A model generated the notes under the pieces. The model saw only the letters and a program-made list of their open reading frames with translations, was not told where the DNA came from and made no database searches. DNA of 64,000 nucleotides from Vulcanimicrobiota bacterium. Its GTDB lineage: Bacteria; Vulcanimicrobiota; Vulcanimicrobiia; Vulcanimicrobiales; Vulcanimicrobiaceae. The stretch spans positions 62,001 to 126,000 of the forward strand of contig JAAXCW010000002.1 of NCBI GenBank assembly GCA_013036095.1. The letters run 5' to 3'. A program made the translations under genes and the position numbers. The first letter of the stretch is position 1. Every line of letters starts with the position of its first letter. Shown piece by piece: positions 25,985-34,985 of this stretch.

Positions 25985-28201
25985 CTACGTGCCTGCGTCA
26001 CCGCCGAACCGGAAAAGATATTTAAAGATGACCCGGTTTAATGTGCTCGGCGCCGCCGGCGTACCGAGGTTGATGAAATACTCGTCCCCGTTGCGCAAGC
26101 GCTGGTGAAACGCCGCGGCGAGGTTCAGGCCTGGCGGTGAAAAACCCCCGCGGCCGCTAATGGAACGCAGCGATATCGTGAGATTTGTGTTCGGTCCAAG
26201 TAGCGCGCCTATTGAAACGCGCCGCAACCACTGCGAATCAAACATGCCGTTCGAACGCGCGCGCATGAAACTGCCGTCCAACTCCAAGCCGGCTGAAAAG
26301 ATCCGGCCGATAGGACGCGACGTCGAGAGCGTGTACAAATGGAGATAATCCGGTCCGTTATCTCCCGCGCCAAGCTGACCAAATCCGAACTGCCCGAAAT
26401 TCAGCGACACGTCGATTGGCGTCGGGGTCCCATCGCGATACCCGATCGGAATCTGCGCAAGATTAAACGTATCGGTCCTGCCGCAGAAATAGCTTGGATA
26501 GCCGCTGAAGTACGATCGCGGCAAAAGGCTGTCGTTACACGTCGTATGTAATGCGGCGGGATCGGCCAGCGAATAGCTCCGCAGTTCCGAAATATTTACG
26601 CCGGCACCGTTGAGAGATATGCCGTTCCTGAACGCGGCGTTCACCGTAAGGTTGACGTCGGCTTGATGCACCGCGCCTGAGCGGTCCACAAAGCGGTCGA
26701 AGTTCGCGCCCAAGAAGTAGTTCTTCACGCCGTGGACCGAACCGCTGAAATTGAGAGCCTCCACGAAACCGCGCAAGTCGGAGTTTGGAATGATTCCGTC
26801 TACCGGATTGTAGTTCGGCGAGATATCGTGATAGGCAAGAAACACTTCGTAGTTTGGTTTATGCACGTCGATAAACCCGTCCGAATTGTGCCCCGAGCCA
26901 TTGGGAAGCAGCGGATTGAGTTCGGTGGCAAAGTTGGTCGCCCACACGAGGCCGGAACGCAAATTGCGGCCTTTCGTTCCGAATTCGTAACTCGTGTCGT
27001 TGCCGCCGGTACTGTGCCGCGCCAGCACGCCGTCTGCCCAGTATGTAAAGGTCCTATCGCCGAGCGCATGCTGATAACCAAAGGCCGAATCGTTGAACGT
27101 GTTGCCGGTGGTCTGATCGAAGCCGCGGAAATTCATAATGCCGAACGACTGCTTTCCGAACGTTCCCTCGATCTTCTCTCCACGATCGAACGGCCCGACG
27201 CTGGGCGAATAGAACAGCTGCCCGGACGTCCCGTTGTCGGTGTTGGTTGTGATAAAATTCGCGCCTTGGGCGAAAAACGGTCGGTACTCTTGCAGAAACC
27301 GCCGGAACTCTTGCGGCGCGATGGTTTGCTGGTCGATCTCGACATTCGAAAAATCCGGACTGAGCGTCCCAACAAAATTGATGGTATTCGTAATCGGATA
27401 CGTGAGATCGGCGCCGGCAAGGCGCACGCCCTGTCGTAAGAATTCGCCGTCGGCTTGCTGAAACACGTTGCGATCCCGTCCGATGCTCTCGAGTCCGTAC
27501 ACTTCTAAGTGTGGCTTCGGCCGAGCTCCGCCGGCGTTTCCGGCCGCGATGCCGGTCCAATATGGCCAAAACCGCGCGTCCGGCACATTCGGCCACGCAT
27601 TTCCAATCGGTCCATCCGACATGACGCCGTCATACGCCCACGTGTAATGCTCAGCCGGCGCCGCAACGTTGCGAATAAAGTTCACACGCCACGTTTGCGA
27701 GCCGCCGCCGCGCAATCGCATGACGTTGAGCGGAATAATCAACACGGCGTTCCACCCGTCGGCCGTCGCGGCGGCCGCCGCTTGCCATTGCGGCCGGTAG
27801 CGCGCGTTCTCGCTTGCCTGTTCGTAACGAACGCCTTTGGGCGTCGTTTCGAAGAAATAGGCCTGCGAACCGTTGCCGCTCGTATCGATGCCGACGCCGA
27901 CAAAATCGTCCGTCCCAAAACCGACGTCGTTTGTCGACTGCGTCGCCACAATCGGCGTGCCTTGCTGTTCTGCATGAAAGGCGACGTAGAGATTTTTCGC
28001 ATCGTACATCATCCAGACGTTCGTACGGTGCGGAGCGGGCGCGCGCGTCGTCAAATCCTGGAACCCGCCGGCGGCGGGAATGGCGCCCGGCGACCATGAC
28101 GCGGCTGGTATCGATGCGTCGAGCGGCGGGGGCGCCTTGGCCAAAGGCGCCGGAATCGAGTAGCTCGCCGTAACGAACGCAAGAACCAGGACCATCGTCA
28201 T
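25985..28201 (-). CDS. CBM9-like/DUF5916-like outer-membrane barrel protein
   Basis: 738 aa with a signal peptide (TMVLVLAFVTASYS). About residues 25-200 resemble a family 9 carbohydrate-binding (DOMON-like) beta-sandwich: NVWMMYDAKNLYVAFHAE, TDDFVGVGIDTSGNGSQAYFFETTPKGVRYEQ and WRVNFIRNV. The rest resembles DUF5916 barrels: SPDFSNVEIDQQTIAPQEFRRFLQEYRPFFAQG (the 'QVEAD..RPFFLE' motif), FGIMNFRG and alternating beta-strands to FKYLFRFGGD. It is probably a surface-exposed outer-membrane protein. First gene of a two-gene unit with the TonB-dependent receptor, divergent from the ToxR-like regulator. Confidence 0.82.
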   Translation of the reverse strand: MTMVLVLAFVTASYSIPAPLAKAPPPLDASIPAASWSPGAIPAAGGFQDLTTRAPAPHRTNVWMMYDAKNLYVAFHAEQQGTPIVATQSTNDVGFGTDDFVGVGIDTSGNGSQAYFFETTPKGVRYEQASENARYRPQWQAAAAATADGWNAVLIIPLNVMRLRGGGSQTWRVNFIRNVAAPAEHYTWAYDGVMSDGPIGNAWPNVPDARFWPYWTGIAAGNAGGARPKPHLEVYGLESIGRDRNVFQQADGEFLRQGVRLAGADLTYPITNTINFVGTLSPDFSNVEIDQQTIAPQEFRRFLQEYRPFFAQGANFITTNTDNGTSGQLFYSPSVGPFDRGEKIEGTFGKQSFGIMNFRGFDQTTGNTFNDSAFGYQHALGDRTFTYWADGVLARHSTGGNDTSYEFGTKGRNLRSGLVWATNFATELNPLLPNGSGHNSDGFIDVHKPNYEVFLAYHDISPNYNPVDGIIPNSDLRGFVEALNFSGSVHGVKNYFLGANFDRFVDRSGAVHQADVNLTVNAAFRNGISLNGAGVNISELRSYSLADPAALHTTCNDSLLPRSYFSGYPSYFCGRTDTFNLAQIPIGYRDGTPTPIDVSLNFGQFGFGQLGAGDNGPDYLHLYTLSTSRPIGRIFSAGLELDGSFMRARSNGMFDSQWLRRVSIGALLGPNTNLTISLRSISGRGGFSPPGLNLAAAFHQRLRNGDEYFINLGTPAAPSTLNRVIFKYLFRFGGDAGT

Positions 28202-28254
28202 CCCTTAAACTAATAAATGAATGTCGCGGCGCTGTCTTCAGAGAGTTCTCAAAA

Positions 28255-29616
28255 GTGCACAATTTCGGACCTTTTTGTCTCGACGAACGCCGGTTGGCGC
28301 TCACGCTGAACGGCGATCCCTTGCCGCTCGGCCCCCGAGTGGTGCAGACACTGCTGGTCTTCATTGAAAGTAACGGCAGCGTGATCTCAAAAAACGAACT
28401 GCTCGATCGCGTGTGGGGCGATGCCGCGGTCGGCGAAGGCAGCCTCACCCAAAACGTTTACGTGCTTCGGAAGCTCTTCGGCAAGCACTACCCCCAAGCG
28501 AAAATCCAGACCGTCGCGCGACGCGGCTACCGTTTTTCGGTCGAGAGCCCGCCGCCGCCCAGACACGCGCACAGAGTTGCACCGTACGGCTTCGGCATAG
28601 CCGTCATGGTGATTCTCGCCATCACGATCGGATCGTCATATGTCGCGGCGCGCCGCACGTATGCTCCCAAACTCTCGGCTTCGGGTTCGCAATTGTACGC
28701 CGTCGGGGTCTACTATTGGCGCCAGCGCACCGGGCCTGCCATCGCGAAAAGCATTCAATATTTTACGGCCGTTACGCAATCTGATCCTCAAGACGCGCGC
28801 GGCTATTCCGGTCTCTCCGAAGCCTACTCCATTCAGGCGAGCTACCGTTACGGTCCGCGCAGTTCCGAAACGCTGTATGCCCTGGCCCGTAAATTCGCTG
28901 TGCGCGCATTGGCGCTCAATCCCGGCTCCGCCGAAGCGCACGCCGCGCTAGGGCAAGCCGAAGACCGCCCCGCCGCACGAGCGGCCGCCGCCGCCGAATA
29001 CCGCAAAGCCATCGAGTTAGATCCAACCTATGCTCCGCCGCGTCAATGGTACGGCCAAATCCTGATGCAGCGGGCGCGCTACGCCGCTGCGTACGCGCAG
29101 CTGAAACGCGCTTCGCAACTCGATCCCACCTCCGTGTCCACGCTAAATGCCTTAGCCACCGCGGCATATTTGTCGCGCAACTATTCCGAAGCATTGACCT
29201 ACGCCCAAAGGACGATCGATCTTTCGCCGAAACGCGCCGACGCGCAAATCGTCCTCGGTCTCGCGCGTGAAGCCCGAAACGAGATCCCGCAAGCGATTCT
29301 TGCCTACCGGCAGTACGGAACGCTCTGCGGTCGCCCTTGCAACGGCGACGCCGCGGCTCTTCTTGCGCACGCATATGCTTCCACCGGAAAACTCAACGTC
29401 GCGCGGCAAGAGTTGCGCATAGCGCTTACGCACAATTACCCCCACGTCGACGAGCGGATGCCGCCGAACCTCGTCGTGGCGCTGCTGGCGCTCGGCCAGC
29501 GCTCCGAAGCGCTCGCCTTGGTGCAAACAGAGGCGTCGCACGGCGGTCTGTACACGAACGATCCGCGCTTGGATCCGGTTCGTTCCGATCCGTCATTCAA
29601 GCGTTATTTAAATTGA
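28255..29616 (+). CDS. ToxR/CadC-type membrane regulator with C-terminal TPR repeats
   Basis: 453 aa from GTG 28255. Residues 1-98 form an OmpR/PhoB-type winged helix: FGPFCLDERRLALTLNGDPLPLGPRVVQTLLVFI, ISKNELLDRVWGDAAVGEGSLTQNVYVLRKLF and a YPQAKIQTVARRGYRF wing. One membrane helix is at about 105-128 (YGFGIAVMVILAITIGSSYVAA). The periplasmic part is TPR-like (PQDARGYSGLSEAY, PTYAPPRQWYGQILMQRARYAAAYAQLKRASQLDPTS). It probably senses a periplasmic state and controls transcription directly from the membrane. It is divergent from the barrel-receptor operon across 53 bases, the likely target. Confidence 0.88.
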   Translation: MHNFGPFCLDERRLALTLNGDPLPLGPRVVQTLLVFIESNGSVISKNELLDRVWGDAAVGEGSLTQNVYVLRKLFGKHYPQAKIQTVARRGYRFSVESPPPPRHAHRVAPYGFGIAVMVILAITIGSSYVAARRTYAPKLSASGSQLYAVGVYYWRQRTGPAIAKSIQYFTAVTQSDPQDARGYSGLSEAYSIQASYRYGPRSSETLYALARKFAVRALALNPGSAEAHAALGQAEDRPAARAAAAAEYRKAIELDPTYAPPRQWYGQILMQRARYAAAYAQLKRASQLDPTSVSTLNALATAAYLSRNYSEALTYAQRTIDLSPKRADAQIVLGLAREARNEIPQAILAYRQYGTLCGRPCNGDAAALLAHAYASTGKLNVARQELRIALTHNYPHVDERMPPNLVVALLALGQRSEALALVQTEASHGGLYTNDPRLDPVRSDPSFKRYLN

Positions 29617-29644
29617 TGTTGAACCACGGCTAAGCGGAGGTTTT

Positions 29645-30835
29645 ATGAAACGCTTTGTTATTCTCATGTCTGCGTTAACCATCGTCGCGTTACTATGCGG
29701 CGTGGTCGCGGCGCGTCCGAATCGCGCGCGCAAGGCGCCGCGCGCCGCGGCGGTTACGGCCGTGCGGGGCCCCGCGGTCAGCTGCACCGCCCGAGATCCG
29801 CACGTTGCTGTTCCCGGCGCACCGCACGGCATGTACGTGTGGAATCCCTACAAAGTGCAGGGTGGAAAGTTCGAAAAACAACTCGAGGCGAGCGTCATCG
29901 GAAAAGATCCGACGCTCTGCGGCGTGAGCCTCGTCGTTTTGTGGAGCGCAGCCGAGCCGTCGAGAGGCTCGTTCGATTGGAGCAGCATCGCCACGCAAGC
30001 CGCGCCGTACCTCCGCGCGCACTTGCGCTACAACTTGCTCTTCGCCGACGCATCCGAAGTCGGAAAAACCGATAATGCCACGCCGGCATGGGTCTTCTCG
30101 CAAGATCGTGTCGCCAAAGTGCAGTGTCCCAGCCAGGTTCCCTATCCGAACTGGCTCGATCCGAAATTCGAGAACGACTGGGCCGCATTCATCGCCGCCG
30201 CGGTCAAAAAATTCGGCGGCGATTCATCGGTTGGGTATATGCGCTTCGGCATCGGCGCCGGCGTCGAAGCTTACCCGGGACACATGGAAGCGAAGAACCC
30301 GCGCCCTTGTTACAACGCATTCGTGAAGACGATCAACTGGACGTACGCCAAATGGCTCAAACACAGCCTGAACGTCGTTGACGCACTCGCGCGCCAGGGA
30401 AGCCATAAACAATTAATGGTTGCGCTGAACGGCATCGAGGATTCGCCGGGCATTTACGCCTACGCCAACGCCGTCAGCGCCGCAGCTGCGCCGCGCGGCA
30501 TCGCATTCGGCACGGAAAATCTGGGTATCGGCCACGTGGCCGCGCCTAATGCGAAACCCGCGCCGTGCGATCCGCAAGCCAAGAATGTGAACATCTACTG
30601 GTGCCAAGCGTTCAAGCGGCACGCCGGAAAAGTACCGTTCGAGTTTCAACCCATTGTCGCAACCACGCCGGGCTATACGCAAGGCTACCAGATTGATATT
30701 TCCAATCTCTTGCAATACGCCATCGCCAACAAAGCGCAAATTCTAGAACTCTATCCGCAAGAATGGCTCGCGCGCGACGCCAAGCACAAATCCGCATTGC
30801 GCGCCGCCGCGCAAGTCCTCGGCCTGGGCCCCTAG
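29645..30835 (+). CDS. Secreted TIM-barrel (glycoside-hydrolase-like) protein
   Basis: 396 aa with a signal peptide (FVILMSALTIVALLCGVVAA) and GCGGAGG before the ATG. The segment GMYVWNPYKVQGGKFEKQLEASVI, then LVVLWSAAEPSRGSFDWSSIATQAAPYLRAHLRYNLLFADASEV resembles GH42/GH5-like barrels ('W..iEP..G.fdW...'). WAAFIAAAVKKFGGDSSVGYMRFGIGAGVEA and AFGTENLG give candidate acidic catalytic positions (EAY, TEN). The substrate is unknown. It lies 28 bases after the regulator and may be cotranscribed. Confidence 0.65.
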   Translation: MKRFVILMSALTIVALLCGVVAARPNRARKAPRAAAVTAVRGPAVSCTARDPHVAVPGAPHGMYVWNPYKVQGGKFEKQLEASVIGKDPTLCGVSLVVLWSAAEPSRGSFDWSSIATQAAPYLRAHLRYNLLFADASEVGKTDNATPAWVFSQDRVAKVQCPSQVPYPNWLDPKFENDWAAFIAAAVKKFGGDSSVGYMRFGIGAGVEAYPGHMEAKNPRPCYNAFVKTINWTYAKWLKHSLNVVDALARQGSHKQLMVALNGIEDSPGIYAYANAVSAAAAPRGIAFGTENLGIGHVAAPNAKPAPCDPQAKNVNIYWCQAFKRHAGKVPFEFQPIVATTPGYTQGYQIDISNLLQYAIANKAQILELYPQEWLARDAKHKSALRAAAQVLGLGP

Positions 30836-32001
30836 GGACAATTCCCCGCGGCGGGCTTGCCCGACAACCGGTCCGCTATCCACGAACTCGTGTGGGCGTA
30901 GCTCAGATCCATCGCAGAATCGTGCGTGCCCCCGGCCACGGCGTGAAGTTCGGGGTGCGCGCCGTTGCCGCACAGCGTAGCCCGCAGCGACGCTGACGCG
31001 TCGTACGAAACCATCGCGTCATTCACCCCTTGCTCTATTAATACCGGAACCCGCACATTCACGCGCGACGGTTCGTTGGCGACAAAATCTTGCATCAACA
31101 CACTCGATACCACATTCGGCGCAAACATATCAGCCGGCGGAATGCTCCACGGCGCCGAGCCCATCAGCGAGCCGGCGCACTGCATTTGCAACGACGGCAA
31201 CAGCGCCATGCCCTTGGCGGAAAGCACCGTTTTTAGGTCAACTCGCGGGTCCTGCGACGCAATTCCCTCAACCATCATCGCAAGCAGCGGAAGCGTCGCC
31301 GACGGATATTTGCTCACCGACATCTCACCGAGAAAGTCCGGAATATCCGAAGCCGGCGCATAGGCGACCGCGCCCAACAGATGTAACTCGGGCGCCCACG
31401 AGTTCGCGGTCGCCGCAACAAAAAGCGCGACACTTCCGCCTTCGGAATGCCCCATCGCGATCCAGCGATCGCTCAATGCCGGATTGAGATGCAGCGCCGC
31501 GCGCACGATGTCGATCACGTCGTGCGCTCCCGATGCGCCGGCGAAATACGGATGCACGCCCGGTGTCCCTTCGCCTTCGTAATCGGTTTGCACGACCGCG
31601 AATCCGTCGGAGACCCAGCGCTCTAAAAAGCGTTGTTCGCCGTTTGGCCGCGCGAAGTTGGAAGGCGCGCACTGCGGCGCATTTCCCGTCGTGCCGTGCG
31701 CCCAGCTGATCACGGGCCACCCTCCCGCCGGCGGCGATCCCTTCGGAATGGAAATCGTCCCCGACACCGCAACGTCGCGCCCGCTCGCGGACACCGTATG
31801 ATACAACACCAGCGTATTTGTCGCGGCGGTTCTTAAGAGCGCGCCGCCGGTAAATGGCCGCGACCATATGACCGTTCCGGGCGCTGCGCCGGGCAGCGGG
31901 GACGGGACATCATAAGGTCCGGCGCCGCTTGTCGCCGCCAAAAGGAAAACAGCGGCCAGAGCCGCGCCTCCGGCCAATATGCCGCGCCGCATTTTCCCCA
32001 T
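30832..32001 (-). CDS. Exported lipase-like alpha/beta hydrolase
   Basis: 389 aa with a signal anchor (GILAGGAALAAVFLLAATSGAG). The N-terminal beta-sheet contains NTLVLYHTVSASGRDVAVSGTISIPKG and WPVISWAHGTTGNAPQCAPS. The nucleophile elbow is MGHSEGGS, the acid is in LIEQGVNDAMV and the His is in AVAGGTHDSAM. The pattern matches secretory lipases of the LIP/PF03583 type. It may cleave esters outside the cell. It converges on the TIM-barrel gene, with a four-base overlap. Confidence 0.85.
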   Translation of the reverse strand: MGKMRRGILAGGAALAAVFLLAATSGAGPYDVPSPLPGAAPGTVIWSRPFTGGALLRTAATNTLVLYHTVSASGRDVAVSGTISIPKGSPPAGGWPVISWAHGTTGNAPQCAPSNFARPNGEQRFLERWVSDGFAVVQTDYEGEGTPGVHPYFAGASGAHDVIDIVRAALHLNPALSDRWIAMGHSEGGSVALFVAATANSWAPELHLLGAVAYAPASDIPDFLGEMSVSKYPSATLPLLAMMVEGIASQDPRVDLKTVLSAKGMALLPSLQMQCAGSLMGSAPWSIPPADMFAPNVVSSVLMQDFVANEPSRVNVRVPVLIEQGVNDAMVSYDASASLRATLCGNGAHPELHAVAGGTHDSAMDLSYAHTSSWIADRLSGKPAAGNCP

Positions 32002-32148
32002 ATTCCCACCTACAGCGCTTGTGGGCGATGCCCTGTGACGGAGCGCCTATTTTTGCTCGAGCAGTTGAAACCGGTTGCCTTCGGCCCACGCCATTCGCGG
32101 ACTCACCCATTTGATTGAATCGCCATCCGAATACCGCATGGTAAAACG

Positions 32149-33039
32149 TTATGCGATCGCGTCCAGCGCCGTCGTTTGCAAGAATAACGAGTACCAGGAA
32201 TATTTCTGCAGCAAGTCATCGTGCGCGACGCTGGTCAGCACGAAAGTCGGCGCGCGCGTTTGGAGTTGCTCGAGCGTCATTGAGTCGGCCAGCCGCACGT
32301 AAAGATTTGGTGTAGGCGCCTGCAGTTTTCCCATGAGCGCCGCATTTCCCGTGCTCGTGTCGCCCGTAAAAAGGCTCAGCAGATGATGCTGCGGCACTCG
32401 CGCCCAATCCGCGAACGCATCGAAGTACCCGTACGCCGCGTCGAATAAGAGAACATCGCTAACGGAATCGTTCATGTCGCCGCGCGTCAGCGCGCCGCCC
32501 GCGCCGCCGTAGCCTCCGCTATGCGCCGTCAGCACGACCCGGCCAATGTTATCGGTGCTCGAAAATCGCAACTCCTTCAGCTTCGCCGCCACATCCGTCA
32601 TGAAGCGGCGAAAACCACCTTTATCCAGTTCCAGTTTTCCGAATCCCGAATCGGGCGCATTCGTCGGCCCTTCCGGCACAACGAGAATGGCATTGCGCTT
32701 ACTCGCCACGAGTTGCTCCCGCAAACGGTAGGTGGAAAACGTTGCCGCGATATCGTGATTCCACCCGTAGAAATGCACGATAAAATCCACCGCACCGTTA
32801 CGCACCTGCCATCCATCGGGAATAAAAATTCCGGTATTGGAGTTCATGTAATGCGTCGCCGCGTCGTACAACCGCCCCTGGTACACATGCCCTTGCAAAC
32901 GGCTTCCATGCGGATACGGTGCCGACGAAAACGGCACCAGCAATGTTCGCCCGCCGCTCGCCGCCGGCAAACCGGCGGCGGCAATCGCAGCCCCGGTGGC
33001 TTGCAAGAACTCCGAACGCGTCAGATCCACGCCCGGCAA
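32149..33039 (-). CDS. Exported alpha/beta-hydrolase-like protein
   Basis: 296 aa. The start VDLTRSEFLQATGAAIAAAGLPAASG resembles a Tat leader but with only one Arg (TRSEFL), so the export route is uncertain. VVLTAHSGGYGGAG is a GxSxG-like elbow (A-H-S-G-G), NAILVVPEG supplies the adjacent strand and SVAHDDLL may hold the catalytic His. Related PHB-depolymerase-like proteins use FIPDGWQVRNGAVDFIVHFYGWNHD-type openings. The function is unproven. Confidence 0.7.
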   Translation of the reverse strand: MPGVDLTRSEFLQATGAAIAAAGLPAASGGRTLLVPFSSAPYPHGSRLQGHVYQGRLYDAATHYMNSNTGIFIPDGWQVRNGAVDFIVHFYGWNHDIAATFSTYRLREQLVASKRNAILVVPEGPTNAPDSGFGKLELDKGGFRRFMTDVAAKLKELRFSSTDNIGRVVLTAHSGGYGGAGGALTRGDMNDSVSDVLLFDAAYGYFDAFADWARVPQHHLLSLFTGDTSTGNAALMGKLQAPTPNLYVRLADSMTLEQLQTRAPTFVLTSVAHDDLLQKYSWYSLFLQTTALDAIA

Positions 33040-33080
33040 ATTCGGCGCGCGCTAAAGTTTGTCATGGTGACCGGCAACCT

Positions 33081-33148
33081 TTGTCATGGTGAGCGGGCGC
33101 CATTGGGCGCCCCGGTCGAACCACGGCCGAGCAAGCCGAGGCCCGCGC
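33081..33148 (+). repeat. Dispersed palindromic intergenic repeat
   Basis: Begins TTGTCATGGTGAGC, has a core inverted repeat GGGCGCCATTGGGCGCCC, then GGTCGAACCACGGCCGAGC and ends GAGGCCCGC. It lies between two minus-strand genes, upstream of the alpha/beta-hydrolase gene. Confidence 0.8.
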
Positions 33149-33149
33149 A

Positions 33150-34496
33150 TCACATAGAAAACCCGACGAATTTTCCTTCCCGATCGAGAACGACATGCAG
33201 CGCGATCGTGCGATGCGCAAACACCGCGCTGTAAACATAATAGACGCCGGATTGAAGATAGGCCTTCGATAGGAACTGCAAGCGCTCGAAGCGCCCCAAC
33301 GGCGCGAGCTGTTTCATCATGGTCTCGTCCGCCGGCAGCTGAATGCTTACCAGCGGCTCAAACTGCGAGCGATCCCAATGCCCCACCGCTGCACCGGCGA
33401 GCAGCGCAGCTGCGCGTCTCGTTACGTCCGGTGCGGGATCGTACTGTAGTTGCGCTGCCAGATTACGTTCGGGCGAATACCCCGGAATATAGGTCTTCAG
33501 CGCCGCGTGAACCATCGGTCTCGTGTCGTACGCACCGTTCCCCAATACGATGACCGCAAAATCCTTAGCCGGCACCATCTCGTTGTCCGCGCGGTAACCC
33601 GCCAGTCCGCCGTGGTGTCCGGCAATGTGGACTTGCTGGCCCTCGACAACGAACAGCCCTTCCGCGTCACGCAATCCCACCGTGAGCGTTGCGTAAGGAA
33701 CGGTTTGTTGCATCGCCTCAAAAAACGGGTGCGGCAGCACTTTGCCTTGCATAAGCGCGATATCGAAACGCGCTAAATCTCCGATCGTCGAAAAGATGTC
33801 GCCGTCGGCGTAATACCAACTCCAATCGCCAGGATCGCCGTTGAAAGGCGCCGCGGGCGCATTTTTCGCAACCGGACCGCTCGTCGTGCGCTGCATCCCG
33901 AGCGGCTCGAAAATATTACGCTTTTCGTATTCCGCGAGCGAGAGCCCGGTCACGCGCTCAACAATCTGGCCGAGCGCCACATAGCCGGTGTTGCTGTAAT
34001 TCCAATCGGTGCCCGGCGTGAAATCGAGCCGCCGCGCCGCGACGCTTGCAAGGATGGCTTGCGGCGTCGTTTTCGTGACATTTTCAAACCGCGCCAAGGC
34101 GTCGTCCAGATAATTCGGAATGCCGCTCGTATGATTGAGCAACTGTCGCACGGTGACTGCGCCGAAGGCCGTTAGGTTTGGAAGATACTTCGAGATCGGA
34201 TCGCTCAGCGAGAGCTTCCCGCGAGAAACCAACTGCATCACGCTGACGGCGGTAAAGATCTTTGTCACCGAGCCGATCGCGAAAGTCGAATCGGGCGTAG
34301 CGTTCCCGAACGCCCGCGCATAGACCAACCGGCCGCCGGAAACCACCCCAACCACGATTGCCGCGCTTTGCTTGCTCGCCAACTGGCCGCCGGCTGCGGC
34401 CGCGACCGCTGCGCCTAACCCCGGTGGCACCGCCGGCACGACAGGCGCCCCCGCGCCCAAACACAGTGCGACCGCCGCTAAAGAAGCCGCGCGCAC
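33150..34496 (-). CDS. Serine hydrolase of the class C beta-lactamase family with C-terminal accessory domain
   Basis: About 448 aa from GTG 34496; upstream frame overlaps the 136-aa gene. The signal peptide is VRAASLAAVALCLGAGAP. The catalytic set is complete: SxxK in FAIGSVTKIFT, YxN in WNYSNTGY and HxG in VHIAGHHGGLAGY. The family covers D-aminopeptidases, esterases and penicillin-binding-like proteins. The last ~90 residues (from about GHWDRSQFEPLV to DREGKFVGFSM) look like the standalone domain encoded just upstream. The two genes are close on the same strand and likely cotranscribed. Confidence 0.88.
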   Translation of the reverse strand: MRAASLAAVALCLGAGAPVVPAVPPGLGAAVAAAAGGQLASKQSAAIVVGVVSGGRLVYARAFGNATPDSTFAIGSVTKIFTAVSVMQLVSRGKLSLSDPISKYLPNLTAFGAVTVRQLLNHTSGIPNYLDDALARFENVTKTTPQAILASVAARRLDFTPGTDWNYSNTGYVALGQIVERVTGLSLAEYEKRNIFEPLGMQRTTSGPVAKNAPAAPFNGDPGDWSWYYADGDIFSTIGDLARFDIALMQGKVLPHPFFEAMQQTVPYATLTVGLRDAEGLFVVEGQQVHIAGHHGGLAGYRADNEMVPAKDFAVIVLGNGAYDTRPMVHAALKTYIPGYSPERNLAAQLQYDPAPDVTRRAAALLAGAAVGHWDRSQFEPLVSIQLPADETMMKQLAPLGRFERLQFLSKAYLQSGVYYVYSAVFAHRTIALHVVLDREGKFVGFSM

Positions 34497-34503
34497 GAAA
34501 AAC

Positions 34504-34914
34504 TTATTGCGTCGGAGCCAGCCGAAAGCCGCTGATCTTCGCGCCTTTATCGAGGACGAAAATCTCACTGCATGCGTTCGCCTTAAACACGACGTGAAAG
34601 ACATAGGCGGTGTTGTCACCCAATACGGTTTGCTGGCCGACGTAGCTGAAGGTGACCGGATCGCCCCAGGGTCCGAAGGCGGCGGAAAACTGCTTTAACA
34701 TAGCGGGTGTAAGCAGCGTGTTCATTTTGGCATCGAGTTGCGTGCGGTCGATATCGCCCGTCTGAAGCCGGTGCAGCCACTCTTTCGCACGCGCGGTGAT
34801 CGCAGGATCGACCGTTGCCACGGGCGCGGGGCTCGGCGGCTGCATTTGCGCGAACGCCGGAACCGTCGTGGAGATAGCGATGGATAGGGTAAAAACAGCG
34901 GCTCTTAAACTCAT
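34504..34914 (-). CDS. Small exported protein related to the C-terminal domain of the neighbouring serine hydrolase
   Basis: 136 aa with a signal peptide (MSLRAAVFTLSIAISTTVPAFA). The mature part TGDIDRTQLDAKMNTLLTPAMLKQFSAAFGPWGDP, then FSYVGQQTVLGDNTAYVFHVVFKANACSEIFVLDKGAKISGFRL parallels the end of the serine hydrolase, where the same strand pattern ends in an equivalent 'DREGKFVGFSM'. This is a DUF3887-like or SnoaL-like cone fold by appearance. The start overlaps nothing. Function unknown. Confidence 0.78.
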   Translation of the reverse strand: MSLRAAVFTLSIAISTTVPAFAQMQPPSPAPVATVDPAITARAKEWLHRLQTGDIDRTQLDAKMNTLLTPAMLKQFSAAFGPWGDPVTFSYVGQQTVLGDNTAYVFHVVFKANACSEIFVLDKGAKISGFRLAPTQ

Positions 34915-34985
34915 GCCCGCACCTCTTTCATAGCGTATTTTCCGTGACCGCCGGGGTTTGTCATCCTAAGCGCCCCGCTTCCGTC

